Shown here piece after piece: positions 39,828 to 49,410 of a DNA stretch of 64,000 nucleotides. The stretch is from Leucobacter viscericola. Lineage in GTDB: Bacteria > Actinomycetota > Actinomycetes > Actinomycetales > Microbacteriaceae. The position numbers and the translations under genes are program-made. The stretch covers positions 682,001 through 746,000 of the forward strand of contig NZ_CP049863.1 in the NCBI RefSeq assembly GCF_011299575.1, in the 5' to 3' direction. Every line of letters begins with the position of its first letter. Positions within the stretch are counted from its first letter, which is position 1. The notes under the pieces were generated by a model that ran no database searches, was not told the DNA's origin, and worked only from the letters and a program-made list of their open reading frames with translations.

Positions 39828-42410
39828 TCATTCCTCGGGCACACGAATCGGGATAGAGGTTGTGACGATGGGTACTTCTGACGCCAGCTCGGGCACGACA
39901 CCAGTGTCGCCCTCGCGCGGCAGAATACCCGCCGAGAGGCCACGGAATGCGCCCAGATCAGGTCCCTGGTCGTCGAGCAGCACCTCGCGGGGGCTCCCCC
40001 GACGAATCTCAACAACTTCTCCGCGCACCTCGACGGTGACCGGCTCAGTGCCCTCCACCAGCTCGAAAGTGATGCGCTGCTGCTCGATTGTGACGCTGAC
40101 GCGCGAACCTCGCCACTCCAGCTTGAACGACAACGCTCCCCAGTGCGCGGGCAAGCGGGGATCGAAGCGAAGCCGCCTGCCAGCATCACGCATTCCTGCG
40201 AAGCCCTGTACCAGGGTCATCCAGACGCCACCGGTGGAAGCGATATGCACGCCGTCAGCTGAGTTCAGGTGGAGATCATCGAGATCGACTCGCAACGAGT
40301 GCGTGAAGTAGCGATAAGCGAGCTCGCGGTAACCGACCTCTGCCGCGATAACGGATTGCACGACCGCTGAGAGTGTCGAATCACCCGTTGTCAGCGCGTC
40401 GTAGTACTCGAAGTCTCGGCGCTTCTCGGCGCGGCTGAACTCGTCACTCGCAAGCAGGAGCGCCAATACGACGTCCGTCTGCTTGATCACCTGGAAACGG
40501 TAGATGACGAGCGGATGAAAATGCAGCAGCAGCGGTTTTTGTTCGGGCGGCGTGGCCTCAAGGTCCCACACTTCACGCTCAAGAAAGTGGGCGTCTTGCG
40601 GGTGAATCCCCACCTCTTCGGAGTACGGAACACACATCGCGTTGGCCGCGCGCTCCCACTCGTCGGCCTCAGCTGGATCGAAGTTAAGCCGCTCGATCAT
40701 TGCAGCGTAGGTTTCCGGTTCTTCGAGCTGTAGCCTGCGCACAACCTCAACCGCAAAACGCAGGTTGAATCGCGCCATCACGTTGGTAAAGAGGTTGTCG
40801 TTCACAACCGCCGTGTACTCATCGGGGCCTGTGACGCCGTGAATGTGGAAGCTGCGGGAGCCGTCGAGGTTGTCTCTCCAAAAGCCAAGGCTGCACCAGA
40901 GTCTTGCGGTCTCGATTGGAATATCGCCGGCGTCGGATCGCATGAACTCGAGGTCTCCCGTTGCAGAGACGTAGCGCGCGAGCGCATAGGTGATGTCTGC
41001 GTTGATGTGGTACGCAGCAGTGCCCGCCGCGTAGTAGGCGCTCGCTTCCTCGCCGTTAATGGTGCGCCATGGGAAAAGCGCCCCCTCTTCGTTCAGCGTG
41101 ATGGCGCGCTGTCGGGCCTGCGGCAGCATACGCTCGCGTGATCTCAGGGCGTTTCTCGCCCAGAAGGGTGAGGTGTACGTGAGGAACGGGAGCACGTAGA
41201 TCTCCGAGTCCCAGAAGTAGTGGCCGCCGTACCCTGAGCCAGTGAGACCCTTGGCCGCGATCCCCCTGCCGTCTGCGCGCGCTGAGGCCTGAGCGAGCTG
41301 AAACAGGTTCCACCGAATCGCCTGCTGCACCCCTGGTTCCGCGTCAACACGCACGTCACTGCGATCCCAAAACGCGTCAAGAAAATGACGCTGACGGTCC
41401 CAACGGTCTTCTTCGGGTTCGGCTGCAACCTTGTCGAGCGTATGAACGCAGCGGTCAATCAGCTCTGAAAGCACGGCCGTTGCCGAGGAATGATAGGCCA
41501 GGGTCTTCACGAGCCGCACGGTCTGCCCCTGACGGGCGATCCCCTGGAACATATGGCGAACACGATCGCCCGTCGATTCGACCTGGCGCCGCCACTCGCC
41601 ACCGTCCTCCGATTCGAAGAGGTGGTCAACGCCGATGCCGAGCCCCATGCTTGAATTGTGCACACGGAAACTCAACACGCTTCGATTTTCGTCGCTGTGG
41701 GTGGGGCCCGGATCCAGCACTCGGTCGCTCGCGGCCTCGCTCTTCCGGGGGTCCGCGATGCCGGGTTTTGTAGGCTCCTCGTTCTGCACCCGACCGACGT
41801 CTTGCCGGTTGATGATGAGGCTACTCACAGTGAGTTCTGCGTCAGCGTCGAGCACGGTAATGCGCATTTCGATCGTCGCCATGTGTCGTGAGTCAAACGA
41901 CACCATCCGGCGAGACTCCACGCGCACTCGTTTTCCCGTGGGGGTAAGCCACAGGAGCGACCTTGTGAGGGTGCCGTTTTTCAGGTCGAGGATTCGCTGC
42001 ACGTCGAGGATGTCGGAGGACTGAAGGTTGAGACGCTCATCATCGATGTAGATGCGGATACTCTTTGCGTCGGGCACGTTGACGATGGTCTGGCCCTGCT
42101 CGGCAAACCCGTAGGCCATCTCGGCGTGCCTGATCTGCCAGGTCTCGTGGAGCCCATTCACAAATGTGCCGTGGCTGCCGAGAGGTAGCCCCTCTTCGTG
42201 GTTGCCTCGCATGCCGAGATAGCCATTTCCGAGCGCAAAGATCGTTTCGTCCTGCCCCGCAAGAGCGGGATCGATTCCCGGCACCACCAATCGCCAGGGG
42301 TCGTCACCAAAGTCACGATGCAGTTCGTTCACTGGCGAATCCAATACCTCGGGGCCGAGAACCGGCGACCCCGAACCCGAGAGCCCAGGGCTCAGCCATT
42401 CAGCGCTCAT
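39828..42410 (-). CDS. GH65 disaccharide phosphorylase (trehalose/maltose/kojibiose type)
   Basis: An 860-residue glycoside hydrolase family 65 enzyme. Domains in order: N-terminal beta-sandwich (to about 300), linker helices, the (alpha/alpha)6 barrel (about 340-690), and a short C-terminal beta-sheet. The general acid lies in GVTGPDEYTAVVND, and the phosphate-binding motif KQTDVVLAL is present, so it is a phosphorylase and not a hydrolase. The linked beta-phosphoglucomutase gene indicates that the product is beta-glucose 1-phosphate, as for trehalose, maltose or kojibiose phosphorylases. The exact disaccharide cannot be told from the sequence. Confidence 0.87.
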   Translation of the reverse strand: MSAEWLSPGLSGSGSPVLGPEVLDSPVNELHRDFGDDPWRLVVPGIDPALAGQDETIFALGNGYLGMRGNHEEGLPLGSHGTFVNGLHETWQIRHAEMAYGFAEQGQTIVNVPDAKSIRIYIDDERLNLQSSDILDVQRILDLKNGTLTRSLLWLTPTGKRVRVESRRMVSFDSRHMATIEMRITVLDADAELTVSSLIINRQDVGRVQNEEPTKPGIADPRKSEAASDRVLDPGPTHSDENRSVLSFRVHNSSMGLGIGVDHLFESEDGGEWRRQVESTGDRVRHMFQGIARQGQTVRLVKTLAYHSSATAVLSELIDRCVHTLDKVAAEPEEDRWDRQRHFLDAFWDRSDVRVDAEPGVQQAIRWNLFQLAQASARADGRGIAAKGLTGSGYGGHYFWDSEIYVLPFLTYTSPFWARNALRSRERMLPQARQRAITLNEEGALFPWRTINGEEASAYYAAGTAAYHINADITYALARYVSATGDLEFMRSDAGDIPIETARLWCSLGFWRDNLDGSRSFHIHGVTGPDEYTAVVNDNLFTNVMARFNLRFAVEVVRRLQLEEPETYAAMIERLNFDPAEADEWERAANAMCVPYSEEVGIHPQDAHFLEREVWDLEATPPEQKPLLLHFHPLVIYRFQVIKQTDVVLALLLASDEFSRAEKRRDFEYYDALTTGDSTLSAVVQSVIAAEVGYRELAYRYFTHSLRVDLDDLHLNSADGVHIASTGGVWMTLVQGFAGMRDAGRRLRFDPRLPAHWGALSFKLEWRGSRVSVTIEQQRITFELVEGTEPVTVEVRGEVVEIRRGSPREVLLDDQGPDLGAFRGLSAGILPREGDTGVVPELASEVPIVTTSIPIRVPEE

Positions 42411-43138
42411 CGTGTCAGCTCCTCAAGATCTTGCACCACAAGGTGCGCTCCGGCCCGGCGAAGCGCGGTCTCTCCCGCTCCGCGATCAACTCCAACAACA
42501 AGTCCGAAGCCACCGGCTCGGCCCGCCTCGACCCCAGAAATCGCATCCTCAAACACAACCGTGTTCTCGGGTTTCGCGCCGAGTTGCTCCCCTGCCCGTT
42601 GAAAGGTATCGGGAGCGGGTTTTCCTGGCAGCTGGTCCCTAGCCGCCACCACCCCGTCAACCACCGCGAGAAACCGATCACGTAGCCCCGCCGCCCGCAG
42701 CACCGGTTCAGCGTTACGCGAGCTCGACACCACGGCGAGTGGCTTCCCAAGATCCCTCAGCTGATCGAGCAAGTGCACACTCCCCGGGTAGGCAGCGATG
42801 CCGTCGCGTTCAAGAACCTCGGTGAACGCTTGGTTCTTGCGATTGCCAATCCCCTGGATGCTCGCCTGCCATTCACCACCGGTGTCGCCCTCCGGAAGCG
42901 AGATGCCCCTCGCTGAAAGCAGTGTCGCGACTCCCTCAAACCTCGCACGCCCATCGAGCGACTCGAAGTACTCTGCCTCTCGGTAAGGCGGCAGACCCAT
43001 TTGTTCAAACAGAGCGTCAAAGGTCTGCTGCCAAGCGCGCCGATGCACCTCAACCGTCGGGGTAATCACCCCGTCAAGGTCAAAGAGAAACGCATCGAAC
43101 GCTGCGGGCTCAAACTGATGTAAGGAGTCTCTGGTCAC
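42407..43138 (-). CDS. pgmB: Beta-phosphoglucomutase family HAD hydrolase
   Basis: A 243-residue HAD enzyme. The nucleophile motif is FLFDLDGVITPT, the Ser motif II is VVSSSRNAEP, the Lys is in PGKPAPDTFQ, and the acidic motif IV is VVFEDAISGV. The cap domain lies between about 25 and 115. It converts beta-glucose 1-phosphate to glucose 6-phosphate. Its stop overlaps the start of the GH65 gene as ATGA, so the two make one metabolic unit. Confidence 0.87.
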   Translation of the reverse strand: MTRDSLHQFEPAAFDAFLFDLDGVITPTVEVHRRAWQQTFDALFEQMGLPPYREAEYFESLDGRARFEGVATLLSARGISLPEGDTGGEWQASIQGIGNRKNQAFTEVLERDGIAAYPGSVHLLDQLRDLGKPLAVVSSSRNAEPVLRAAGLRDRFLAVVDGVVAARDQLPGKPAPDTFQRAGEQLGAKPENTVVFEDAISGVEAGRAGGFGLVVGVDRGAGETALRRAGAHLVVQDLEELTR

Positions 43139-43207
43139 ACCTCAAGGCTAGCCACCCCGTTGGCAGCGCGATACTCCATCGCCTGAGCGGGAGGTGAGTA
43201 TCTGGGA

Positions 43208-43747
43208 TCAGACAGCGAAGAGCAGCGTGACCCAGGCACCTCCGACCAAAAACGGCGCGAAGGGAATACTCGGCGGAGAACGGGAGCCATACCGACCCCG
43301 AATCGACTGGACACGCCGCGCGACAGCCAGTCCCAGAGCCCACACGCCCGCGGCAGTCCACGCAAGCGCAGTTGCCAGCAGCGCTGCAGTCCAGCCACCA
43401 AAGAACCCCAGGGTCAGGCCGACCGCCGAAGCCAGCTTCACGTCCCCACCACCAACTCCGCACCAGCATCCGAGCAGCAGATAGACGCAGAACAGCGCGG
43501 CCGCGCTCACAAGCCCTGAAAGCAGAGCATGAAACTGCAGGCCCGCTGAAAAGCCAGAGGGCACAAACAACGCAACAGCGCAGGGAAAGGTAAACAGAAC
43601 GCACAGCCCCAGCAGCGCAGGCAGCATGACTTTGTTCGGGATCCTGCGCCACCTCACATCTGTGACCACGACCACAACGGATAGAACAAAGAACCACAGG
43701 AGCGCGAGCGCCGAGACGGGCGGGTTCAATGTTGCTGAAGGGATCAT
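43208..43747 (-). CDS. Prepilin peptidase (A24 type, single domain)
   Basis: A 179-residue membrane protein with about six hydrophobic segments. The TFPP signature is complete: TDVRWRRIPN near the first loop and GGGDVKL for the second Asp. It is the short CpaA/TadV-like form without a methyltransferase domain. It would cleave prepilin leaders for type IV or Tad pili, but no pilus genes lie in the window. The reading frame at 43110-43763 on the same strand is a shadow of this one. Confidence 0.78.
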   Translation of the reverse strand: MIPSATLNPPVSALALLWFFVLSVVVVVTDVRWRRIPNKVMLPALLGLCVLFTFPCAVALFVPSGFSAGLQFHALLSGLVSAAALFCVYLLLGCWCGVGGGDVKLASAVGLTLGFFGGWTAALLATALAWTAAGVWALGLAVARRVQSIRGRYGSRSPPSIPFAPFLVGGAWVTLLFAV

Positions 43748-43872
43748 GCCTCAAGGCTGCCACTCGTCGCTATTTCTCGTTTAAGTTATCCACAGCCTGG
43801 CCCAGGTCTGCGGAGATTACGGCACGAGCGAAACCCGACCAAACCCACGAACCGTGAAGTTACCATGAGCAA

Positions 43873-44592
43873 ATGCCTGACCTGAATCTCTCCCGGCTCG
43901 CCAACGACCTGTATCGATTGCCAATCCCCGGCGGTCCAGCGCATCTACTCAACGCGTATCTGTGGCGCGAGGAAGAAGAGATCACGCTCATAGATACCGG
44001 CTGGGCGGGCAGCGCCCCGCTATTTGATGAAGCACTACGCCAACTTGGCAGATCACGGTCAGACGTCAAACGCATCGTTCTGACACACTTCCACGAGGAC
44101 CACGCAGGATCCGCCGCCGAGATCGCTCGTTGGGGAGACGTCGAGATCATCGCTGGCGCCGCAGACGCACCCTTCGTTTCGGGCACCCTACCCGGCCCGC
44201 TTCCCCAACTTACCGACTCAGAACGAACGATCCACGCCGATTCAGAAGACCCTCCGCAGGGTCCACCGTGTCGTGTCGACCGTGAGGTTCACGGCGGCGA
44301 CGTCCTAGATTTTGCGGGCGGTGCCAGGGTCATCGAAGCACAGGGGCACACGCCGGGGAGCATCGCACTCTATCTGCCTGCCGCAAACACGGTTCTTACC
44401 GGCGACGCAGTCGCAGAATTCAACGGTGAGGTGATCCTTGGTGTGTTCAACACCGATCGAGAGGCAGCTCGACAATCACTCGCACAAATAGCGGAGACAA
44501 AGGCTCAGATTGCCGGCTTTGGGCACGGTAATCCAATCTTGAAAGATGCCTATCGGTTCATTCGAGAAGCACAGGATCCATTCGCTGCTTGA
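43873..44592 (+). CDS. Metallo-beta-lactamase fold hydrolase
   Basis: A 239-residue hydrolase. The metal motif THFHEDHAGS (residues about 75-84), the His in EAQGHTPGSIALY and the Asp in LTGDAVAEF form a binuclear zinc centre. It lacks further sequence that would separate glyoxalase II-, lactonase- or persulfide dioxygenase-like functions. Its stop codon lies two bases from the argB stop (convergent). Confidence 0.82.
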   Translation: MPDLNLSRLANDLYRLPIPGGPAHLLNAYLWREEEEITLIDTGWAGSAPLFDEALRQLGRSRSDVKRIVLTHFHEDHAGSAAEIARWGDVEIIAGAADAPFVSGTLPGPLPQLTDSERTIHADSEDPPQGPPCRVDREVHGGDVLDFAGGARVIEAQGHTPGSIALYLPAANTVLTGDAVAEFNGEVILGVFNTDREAARQSLAQIAETKAQIAGFGHGNPILKDAYRFIREAQDPFAA

Positions 44593-44593
44593 A

Positions 44594-45493
44594 TCAGGCT
44601 GTAACCTCGGTGCCGATCCCGCTTTCGGTAAAGATCTCGAGCAGCACCGAGTGGGGTTCACGGCCGTCGATGATCGCGGCCTTATTGACCCCGCCACGCA
44701 CGGCGTCGAGGCACGCCCTCATCTTCGGGATCATGCCCGATTCCAGGCTCGGCAGCATTCGCTCAAGCTCATCAGCTGTGAGCGAAGATACGAGCGAGTC
44801 GCGATCCGGCCAGTTTGCGTAGAGCCCCGCAACGTCTGTCAGAATCACCAGCTTCTCTGCGCCGAGAGCCGCAGCAAGCGCTCCCGCCGCTGCATCAGCG
44901 TTAATGTTCAGCGAATCGCCGGGCCGATCAACATCGGGGGCGATCGAAGAAACGACCGGGATCAGGCCTGCCTCAAGTAGCGCAAGCACGGGATCAACCC
45001 GCACCCCAACCACATCACCGACCAGACCGAGGTCCACAACCTCTCCGTCGACCTCAATCGGAGGGCGTCGCTTGCCAATGAACAGGCCCGCGTCTTCGCC
45101 CGTCGTGCCCGCGGCGAGGGGGCCGTGGGCGTTGATCTCGTCGACGAGTTCCGGGTTCACCTTGCCGGTGAGCACCATGCGCACAACGTCCATCGCCTCG
45201 GGGGTCGTCACCCGGTAGCCGCCCTTGAACTCGCTCTCGATGCCGAGCCGCGCGAGCATAGCATTGATCTGCGGGCCACCGCCGTGCACGATGACGGGGC
45301 GAATGCCGGTGTGGCGCAGGTACACCACGTCTTCGGCGAAGGCCTTCAACAGGTCCTGATCAACCATGGCGTTGCCGCCAAACTTAATCACCATGATCGC
45401 GTCGCGAAATTTCTTCAGCCACGGCAGCGATTCAATGAGCACCCCGGCCTTTGCTGCGGCCTGCTCGTGGTCGATTTCTCTAGTCAGTGTCAA
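44594..45493 (-). CDS. argB: Acetylglutamate kinase
   Basis: A 299-residue amino acid kinase. Phosphate- and substrate-binding regions are visible: [37 protein letters not shown] and [14 protein letters not shown]. It phosphorylates N-acetylglutamate. The N-terminal extension ([20 protein letters not shown]) is typical of arginine-sensitive hexameric enzymes, so feedback inhibition is likely. The gene starts nine bases after argJ. Confidence 0.9.
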   Translation of the reverse strand: MTLTREIDHEQAAAKAGVLIESLPWLKKFRDAIMVIKFGGNAMVDQDLLKAFAEDVVYLRHTGIRPVIVHGGGPQINAMLARLGIESEFKGGYRVTTPEAMDVVRMVLTGKVNPELVDEINAHGPLAAGTTGEDAGLFIGKRRPPIEVDGEVVDLGLVGDVVGVRVDPVLALLEAGLIPVVSSIAPDVDRPGDSLNINADAAAGALAAALGAEKLVILTDVAGLYANWPDRDSLVSSLTADELERMLPSLESGMIPKMRACLDAVRGGVNKAAIIDGREPHSVLLEIFTESGIGTEVTA

Positions 45494-45501
45494 GAGCGTC
45501 C

Positions 45502-46656
45502 CTAGCTTGAGTAAGCGCTGTTCTCGTGCACGTAGTCGTGCGTGAGGTCGTTGGTGCGGATCGTGGCGGAGTGCTCCCCCGCAAACAGCTCAATGCGCAC
45601 GTGGGTCTTGCGCGGGGTCAGATCGCACTCGTCAACGGGACGATCAGGGGCACCCGCGTGGCAGAGCCTGACCCCGTTGAAGCTGACATCAACCTGGTAA
45701 GGATCAAACGCTGCTTCGGTTGTGCCGATCGCCGCGAGCACACGCCCCCAGTTGGGATCGTTGCCGAAGATCGCCGCCTTGAACAGGTTGTTGCGGGCGA
45801 CGGATCGGCCCACCTCAATCGCGTCCGAGTCGCTGGCGGCCCCGAGCACCTCGATGTCGATGTTGTGGCTTGCGCCCTCCGCGTCGGCCTGCAGTTGAGC
45901 CGCGAGGCTGTCGCAGACGGCGGCGAGCGCGTTCGCAAACTCGGTCTCGTCGGGAGCAACTCCGGAAGCACCACTCGCGAGAAGCGTCACCTGATCGTTC
46001 GTCGACATGCAGCCGTCTGAGTCGAGACGATCGAAGCTGGTAGCGGTTGCGCCGCGCAGCGCACTGTCGAGCGCTGCGTCATCGAGCAGCGCGTCAGTGG
46101 TAATCACGACGAGCATCGTGGCGAGCCCGGGCGCAAGCATGCCTGCGCCCTTTGCCATCGCACCGATCGTCCAGCCGTCGCCACGGTGCACCGCGGTCTT
46201 CTCCACTGAATCGGTGGTCAGGATCGCCGCGGGCGCCGTGGTGTCACTGCCGCTGAGGGCGGCGGCGAGCGCGGGCACATTGCCGACGATCTTGTCGCGG
46301 AATGCCTGGTCCCCCGTGCCGATCAGGCCGGTCGAGCACACAAGGATCTGCTCGGGATCGGCGTTGAGCTCCGCCGCGACGGCCGCCGCCGTCAGTCGTG
46401 TTGTTTCGTAGCCGAAGTCACCCGTGAAGCAGTTTGCGCCGCCAGAGTTCAGAATGATCGCCCGGGCCGGGCCTTCCTGCGCTACCTTGCGGCTCCACAG
46501 GATCGGGTTCGCCTGCGCACGGTTGCTCGTAAAAACGGCTGCGCTCGCGTGCTGGGGCCCGTCGTTGACGACGAGCGCGAGATCCGGCTTACCAGTGCTC
46601 TTGAGGCCGACTGCAATTCCCGCCGAGCGGAACCCCTGAGGGGTGGTTACGGTCAC
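45502..46656 (-). CDS. argJ: Bifunctional ornithine acetyltransferase/N-acetylglutamate synthase
   Basis: A 384-residue protein that self-cleaves at the threonine in LATML to form alpha and beta chains ([20 protein letters not shown]). Other motifs: [15 protein letters not shown], and NPNWGR with the C-terminal acyl-binding region [15 protein letters not shown]. It recycles acetyl groups in the arginine pathway. The start overlaps argC (ATGA), and argB follows. Confidence 0.9.
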   Translation of the reverse strand: MTVTTPQGFRSAGIAVGLKSTGKPDLALVVNDGPQHASAAVFTSNRAQANPILWSRKVAQEGPARAIILNSGGANCFTGDFGYETTRLTAAAVAAELNADPEQILVCSTGLIGTGDQAFRDKIVGNVPALAAALSGSDTTAPAAILTTDSVEKTAVHRGDGWTIGAMAKGAGMLAPGLATMLVVITTDALLDDAALDSALRGATATSFDRLDSDGCMSTNDQVTLLASGASGVAPDETEFANALAAVCDSLAAQLQADAEGASHNIDIEVLGAASDSDAIEVGRSVARNNLFKAAIFGNDPNWGRVLAAIGTTEAAFDPYQVDVSFNGVRLCHAGAPDRPVDECDLTPRKTHVRIELFAGEHSATIRTNDLTHDYVHENSAYSS

Positions 46657-47725
46657 GGTGCTACTCCATTCACGCTGAGTCCGGTGGTTTCGGTGATCCC
46701 GAGTGCGATGTTGGCCGATTGGATCGCGGCACCCGCTGTGCCCTTGGCGAGGTTATCGAGGGCGGCAACTACCACAACGCGGCCCGCCGCCTCATCAACC
46801 GTTATCCCCATGAGGCAGGTATTGGCGCCGAGAGTGTCGGCCGTGCGAGGATACTGCCCATCGGGCAGCACCTGCACAAACGGCTCGGCGGTGTAGGCGT
46901 CCTCCCACGCAGACCGAACTTGAGCGGCGGTTGTGCCCGGTACGAGGCGGGCTGTGGAGGTAGCGAGGATGCCGCGGCTCATGGGCACCAGCACCGGCGT
47001 AAAGCTGATGCTCGGTTCGCCTGTGGCCCCGGCCCCGCGCAGTGCCTGGCGAATCTCGGGAATGTGGCGGTGTGTGCCACCAACGGCGTAGGGGTTCGCA
47101 GTTCCCATAAGCTCGGCGCCGAGCAGGTGGGTCTTCGCAGCCTTTCCGGCACCGGAGGGGCCCACCGCGAGCACCGACACAATGTCTTGTGCTTCGATCA
47201 CGTCGGCAGCAATGCCGGGGGCGAGCGAGAGCGCCACGGTCGAGGCGTTGCAGCCGGGCGCCGCGATCCTTGTTGCGCCCGCGAGGTACTCGCGCTGACG
47301 GGTCCAGATGGGTGCTCCGTCGGCGGCACGCTCGGCGATGATGAGCTCTGGGACACCGTAGCTCCAGGCCTCGTGGTGTTCGCCACCGTAGAACTCGGCC
47401 CAGTCTGCTGAGCTCGTGAGACGGTGATCCGCCCGCAATCAATTGCGAGGCGCACGTTTGTGAGCTGCGCTGTGAGTTCGCCCGAGGCACCGTGTGGCAG
47501 CGCAAAGAACACCACATCGTGACCGTCGAGCACGGCGGGTGTCGTCTCCTGCAGCGTCAGGTGCGCAAGAGATCGAAGGTGGGGTTGAGATTCGATCAGC
47601 GGTCGCCCGGCACTTGAGTGCCCCGTAACCGTGCGGATCTCAAAATCCGGGTGCTGTGCGAGCAGGCGCAGCAGCTCGCCACCCGCATACCCGCTGGCTC
47701 CCGCAACTGCAACGCTGTAGCTCAT
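46653..47725 (-). pseudogene. argC: N-acetyl-gamma-glutamyl-phosphate reductase, frameshifted
   Basis: The two halves of argC lie in different frames. Residues 1-97 ([20 protein letters not shown], with the NADP-binding GASGYAG, to AIDCG) come from 47725 to about 47435. The rest ([20 protein letters not shown], active-site APGCNAS, then [13 protein letters not shown]) continues to 46653 one frame off. A single missing base in a C-run at 47432-47434 (GGG instead of GGGG on the coding strand) explains it exactly. Either the organism is an arginine auxotroph or the assembly has an error in a homopolymer. argJ and argB are intact. Confidence 0.85.
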
Positions 47726-47799
47726 CGACGCTCCTCAAATCCGCAGCAAACCCCTCCTATTCTGGCACCTCATTGGGGTGTTGCTATTCCCGCCTTACC

Positions 47800-47814
47800 G
47801 ATATCATTGATATC
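47800..47814. promoter_or_regulatory. Operator of the FitAB-type module
   Basis: GATATC-ATT-GATATC forms a 15-base dyad ending 23 bases before the antitoxin ATG. Its position over the likely -10 region suits autorepression by a ribbon-helix-helix protein. Confidence 0.6.
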
Positions 47815-47837
47815 ACGTGAAAAAGGAGGGATCCACA

Positions 47838-48083
47838 ATGGCACAGCTTCTCATTCGAAACCTTCCCGAGCCGGTAAAAGAAGAGCTGCGAGAGCGGGCG
47901 CGCGACAACGGTAGGTCACTTGAAGCCGAGGTTCGTAAGATTCTCGTCGACCTCGTCGCAGCCAGTCACGAGGACCCGGTGCTCTCTTGGCTCGGCAGCA
48001 GTGAGCGATTCCGTAGCCACCACGGAGGCGTGGATCTCCATTTGCCCGAGCGACAGGCCCCACGCCCGGTCGATTTCGAGTAG
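47838..48083 (+). CDS. fitA: FitA-like ribbon-helix-helix antitoxin
   Basis: An 81-residue protein. MAQLLIRNLPEPVKEELRER is the ribbon-helix-helix DNA-binding part (residues 1-40); the C-terminal 35 residues (SWLGSSERFRSHHGGVDLHL) probably wrap the toxin. ATG 47838 has AAGGAGG eight bases upstream; the earlier in-frame ATG (47817) lacks a ribosome site. It should repress its own operon through the dyad at 47800 and neutralise the PIN toxin downstream. Confidence 0.82.
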   Translation: MAQLLIRNLPEPVKEELRERARDNGRSLEAEVRKILVDLVAASHEDPVLSWLGSSERFRSHHGGVDLHLPERQAPRPVDFE

Positions 48084-48099
48084 TGGCGTCCAGGTAATC

Positions 48100-48525
48100 A
48101 TGATTATTGTCGACACAAATGTCTGGTCTGAAGCACTCAAGCCCGAACCAAACCAGACAGTTCTCGAATGGCTTCGCCTGCACTCCAACGAAGCAACATT
48201 GACCGCAGTATCTGTGTTTGAGATGCGCTACGGTGCGAGCATTCTCCCGCCAGGTTCCCGCCAAACCGAGTTACAAACTCAAATAGACAGCATGATTTCA
48301 GCGATGTCTGCCCGCACACTCAACTACGACGCAACCGCTGCCACCGCACACGCCCGCTTCGCAGCGAGCGCACGGGTTGACGGCCGCGCCCTCAGCCGAG
48401 AAGACGGCCAACTCCTCGGAATCGCCGCGGCGAACGGCTGCAAAATTGCCACGCACAACGTGCGCGATTTTGAAGGGTTTGGGGTCGAGATCATTGATCC
48501 TTGGCTGAAGCAAACTGCCGCATAA
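48100..48525 (+). CDS. fitB: FitB/VapC-like PIN domain toxin
   Basis: A 141-residue ribonuclease toxin. The PIN acidic residues are all present: D in IIVDTNVWSE, E in SVFEMRYGA, D in LSREDGQLLG and D in HNVRDFEGFG. The length is usual for FitB/VapC. The start ATG at 48100 lies 16 bases after the antitoxin stop. The target RNA is not known. Confidence 0.85.
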   Translation: MIIVDTNVWSEALKPEPNQTVLEWLRLHSNEATLTAVSVFEMRYGASILPPGSRQTELQTQIDSMISAMSARTLNYDATAATAHARFAASARVDGRALSREDGQLLGIAAANGCKIATHNVRDFEGFGVEIIDPWLKQTAA

Positions 48526-48607
48526 CCCCGGGTTGCGCTCAAAACGATAAGAATGCGGCCATACCGCAGCTTTAAAAGCCACAAGCCCTCGAGCGGACCT
48601 ACTCGAC

Positions 48608-49384
48608 TCAGCGATTCTTGAAGTGAGGCTCCCGCTTTTCCGCGAAGGCGCGCATGCCCTCTTTTTGGTCTTCCGTCGCGAACGCAGCCGCAAAGGCGTG
48701 GCGTTCGAACCGCAGGCCCTCCGAAAGCGGCATCTCTTGGGCAGCCTGCAGAGCATCCTTGGCGGCGTACACAGCCAGCAGAGACTTGGAAGCGATTGTC
48801 TCCGCGGTCTTGCGAGCTTCGTCGAGCAGATCGGCAGCTGGCACGACCCGCGATACGAGCCCCGACCGCTCGGCCTCTTCCGCGCCGATCATACGGCCGG
48901 TCAGCACCATCTCAGCGGCCTTCGCTTTACCAATCGCGCGCGGCAGCCGCTGCGATCCGCCGAACCCGGGAATGACACCCAGGTTGATCTCTGGCTGCCC
49001 AAATTTTGCGGTGTCTGCCGCAATGATGATGTCGCACATCATCGCGAGCTCACACCCGCCACCGAGCGCAAAACCGGCTACCGCTGCGATCACCGGTGTG
49101 CGCATGCGCTCGAAGCCCTGCCAGCCGGGAAAGGGTCCGCCCAGGTACATGTCACTAAAACCGAGTTCAGCCATCTGCTTGATGTCGGCACCAGCGGCGA
49201 ATGCCCGCTCCGAACCGGTGATCACGATCGCCCCGATTTCGGTGTCAGCATCAAACCTGAGCGCGACCTCGACAAGCTCAGTCAAGAGTTCAGAGTTCAA
49301 CGCGTTCAGCGCTTCCGGCCGGTTCAAGGTGATGTAACCGACGCGGTTCTGCACGTCGGTCACGATGCTGGTGTACTCGGTCAT
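48608..49384 (-). CDS. Enoyl-CoA hydratase
   Basis: A 258-residue crotonase. The oxyanion hole parts are [11 protein letters not shown] and [12 protein letters not shown]. Both catalytic glutamates are present (GGGCELA and [15 protein letters not shown]). The start at 49384 follows AAAGGACACTCA. It lies next to mmsB and an acyl-CoA dehydrogenase, so it is likely methacrylyl-CoA hydratase or a general short-chain hydratase in valine degradation. Confidence 0.88.
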   Translation of the reverse strand: MTEYTSIVTDVQNRVGYITLNRPEALNALNSELLTELVEVALRFDADTEIGAIVITGSERAFAAGADIKQMAELGFSDMYLGGPFPGWQGFERMRTPVIAAVAGFALGGGCELAMMCDIIIAADTAKFGQPEINLGVIPGFGGSQRLPRAIGKAKAAEMVLTGRMIGAEEAERSGLVSRVVPAADLLDEARKTAETIASKSLLAVYAAKDALQAAQEMPLSEGLRFERHAFAAAFATEDQKEGMRAFAEKREPHFKNR

Positions 49385-49410
49385 TGAGTGTCCTTTCACT
49401 GCGATGATCC

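Noticed and set aside
43110..43207. Terminator between the pgmB and prepilin peptidase genes
   Set aside because: No stem of more than about five base pairs with a T run was found.
43110..43763. Minus-strand frame of 217 codons, Cys/Arg/Trp-rich
   Set aside because: It overlaps the prepilin peptidase gene in another frame; the peptidase has motifs and membrane segments, this one does not.
47800..47814. GATATCATTGATATC as part of a CRISPR-like repeat
   Set aside because: There are only two adjacent half-sites and no spacers; it is an operator-like dyad. No CRISPR array was seen in the window.
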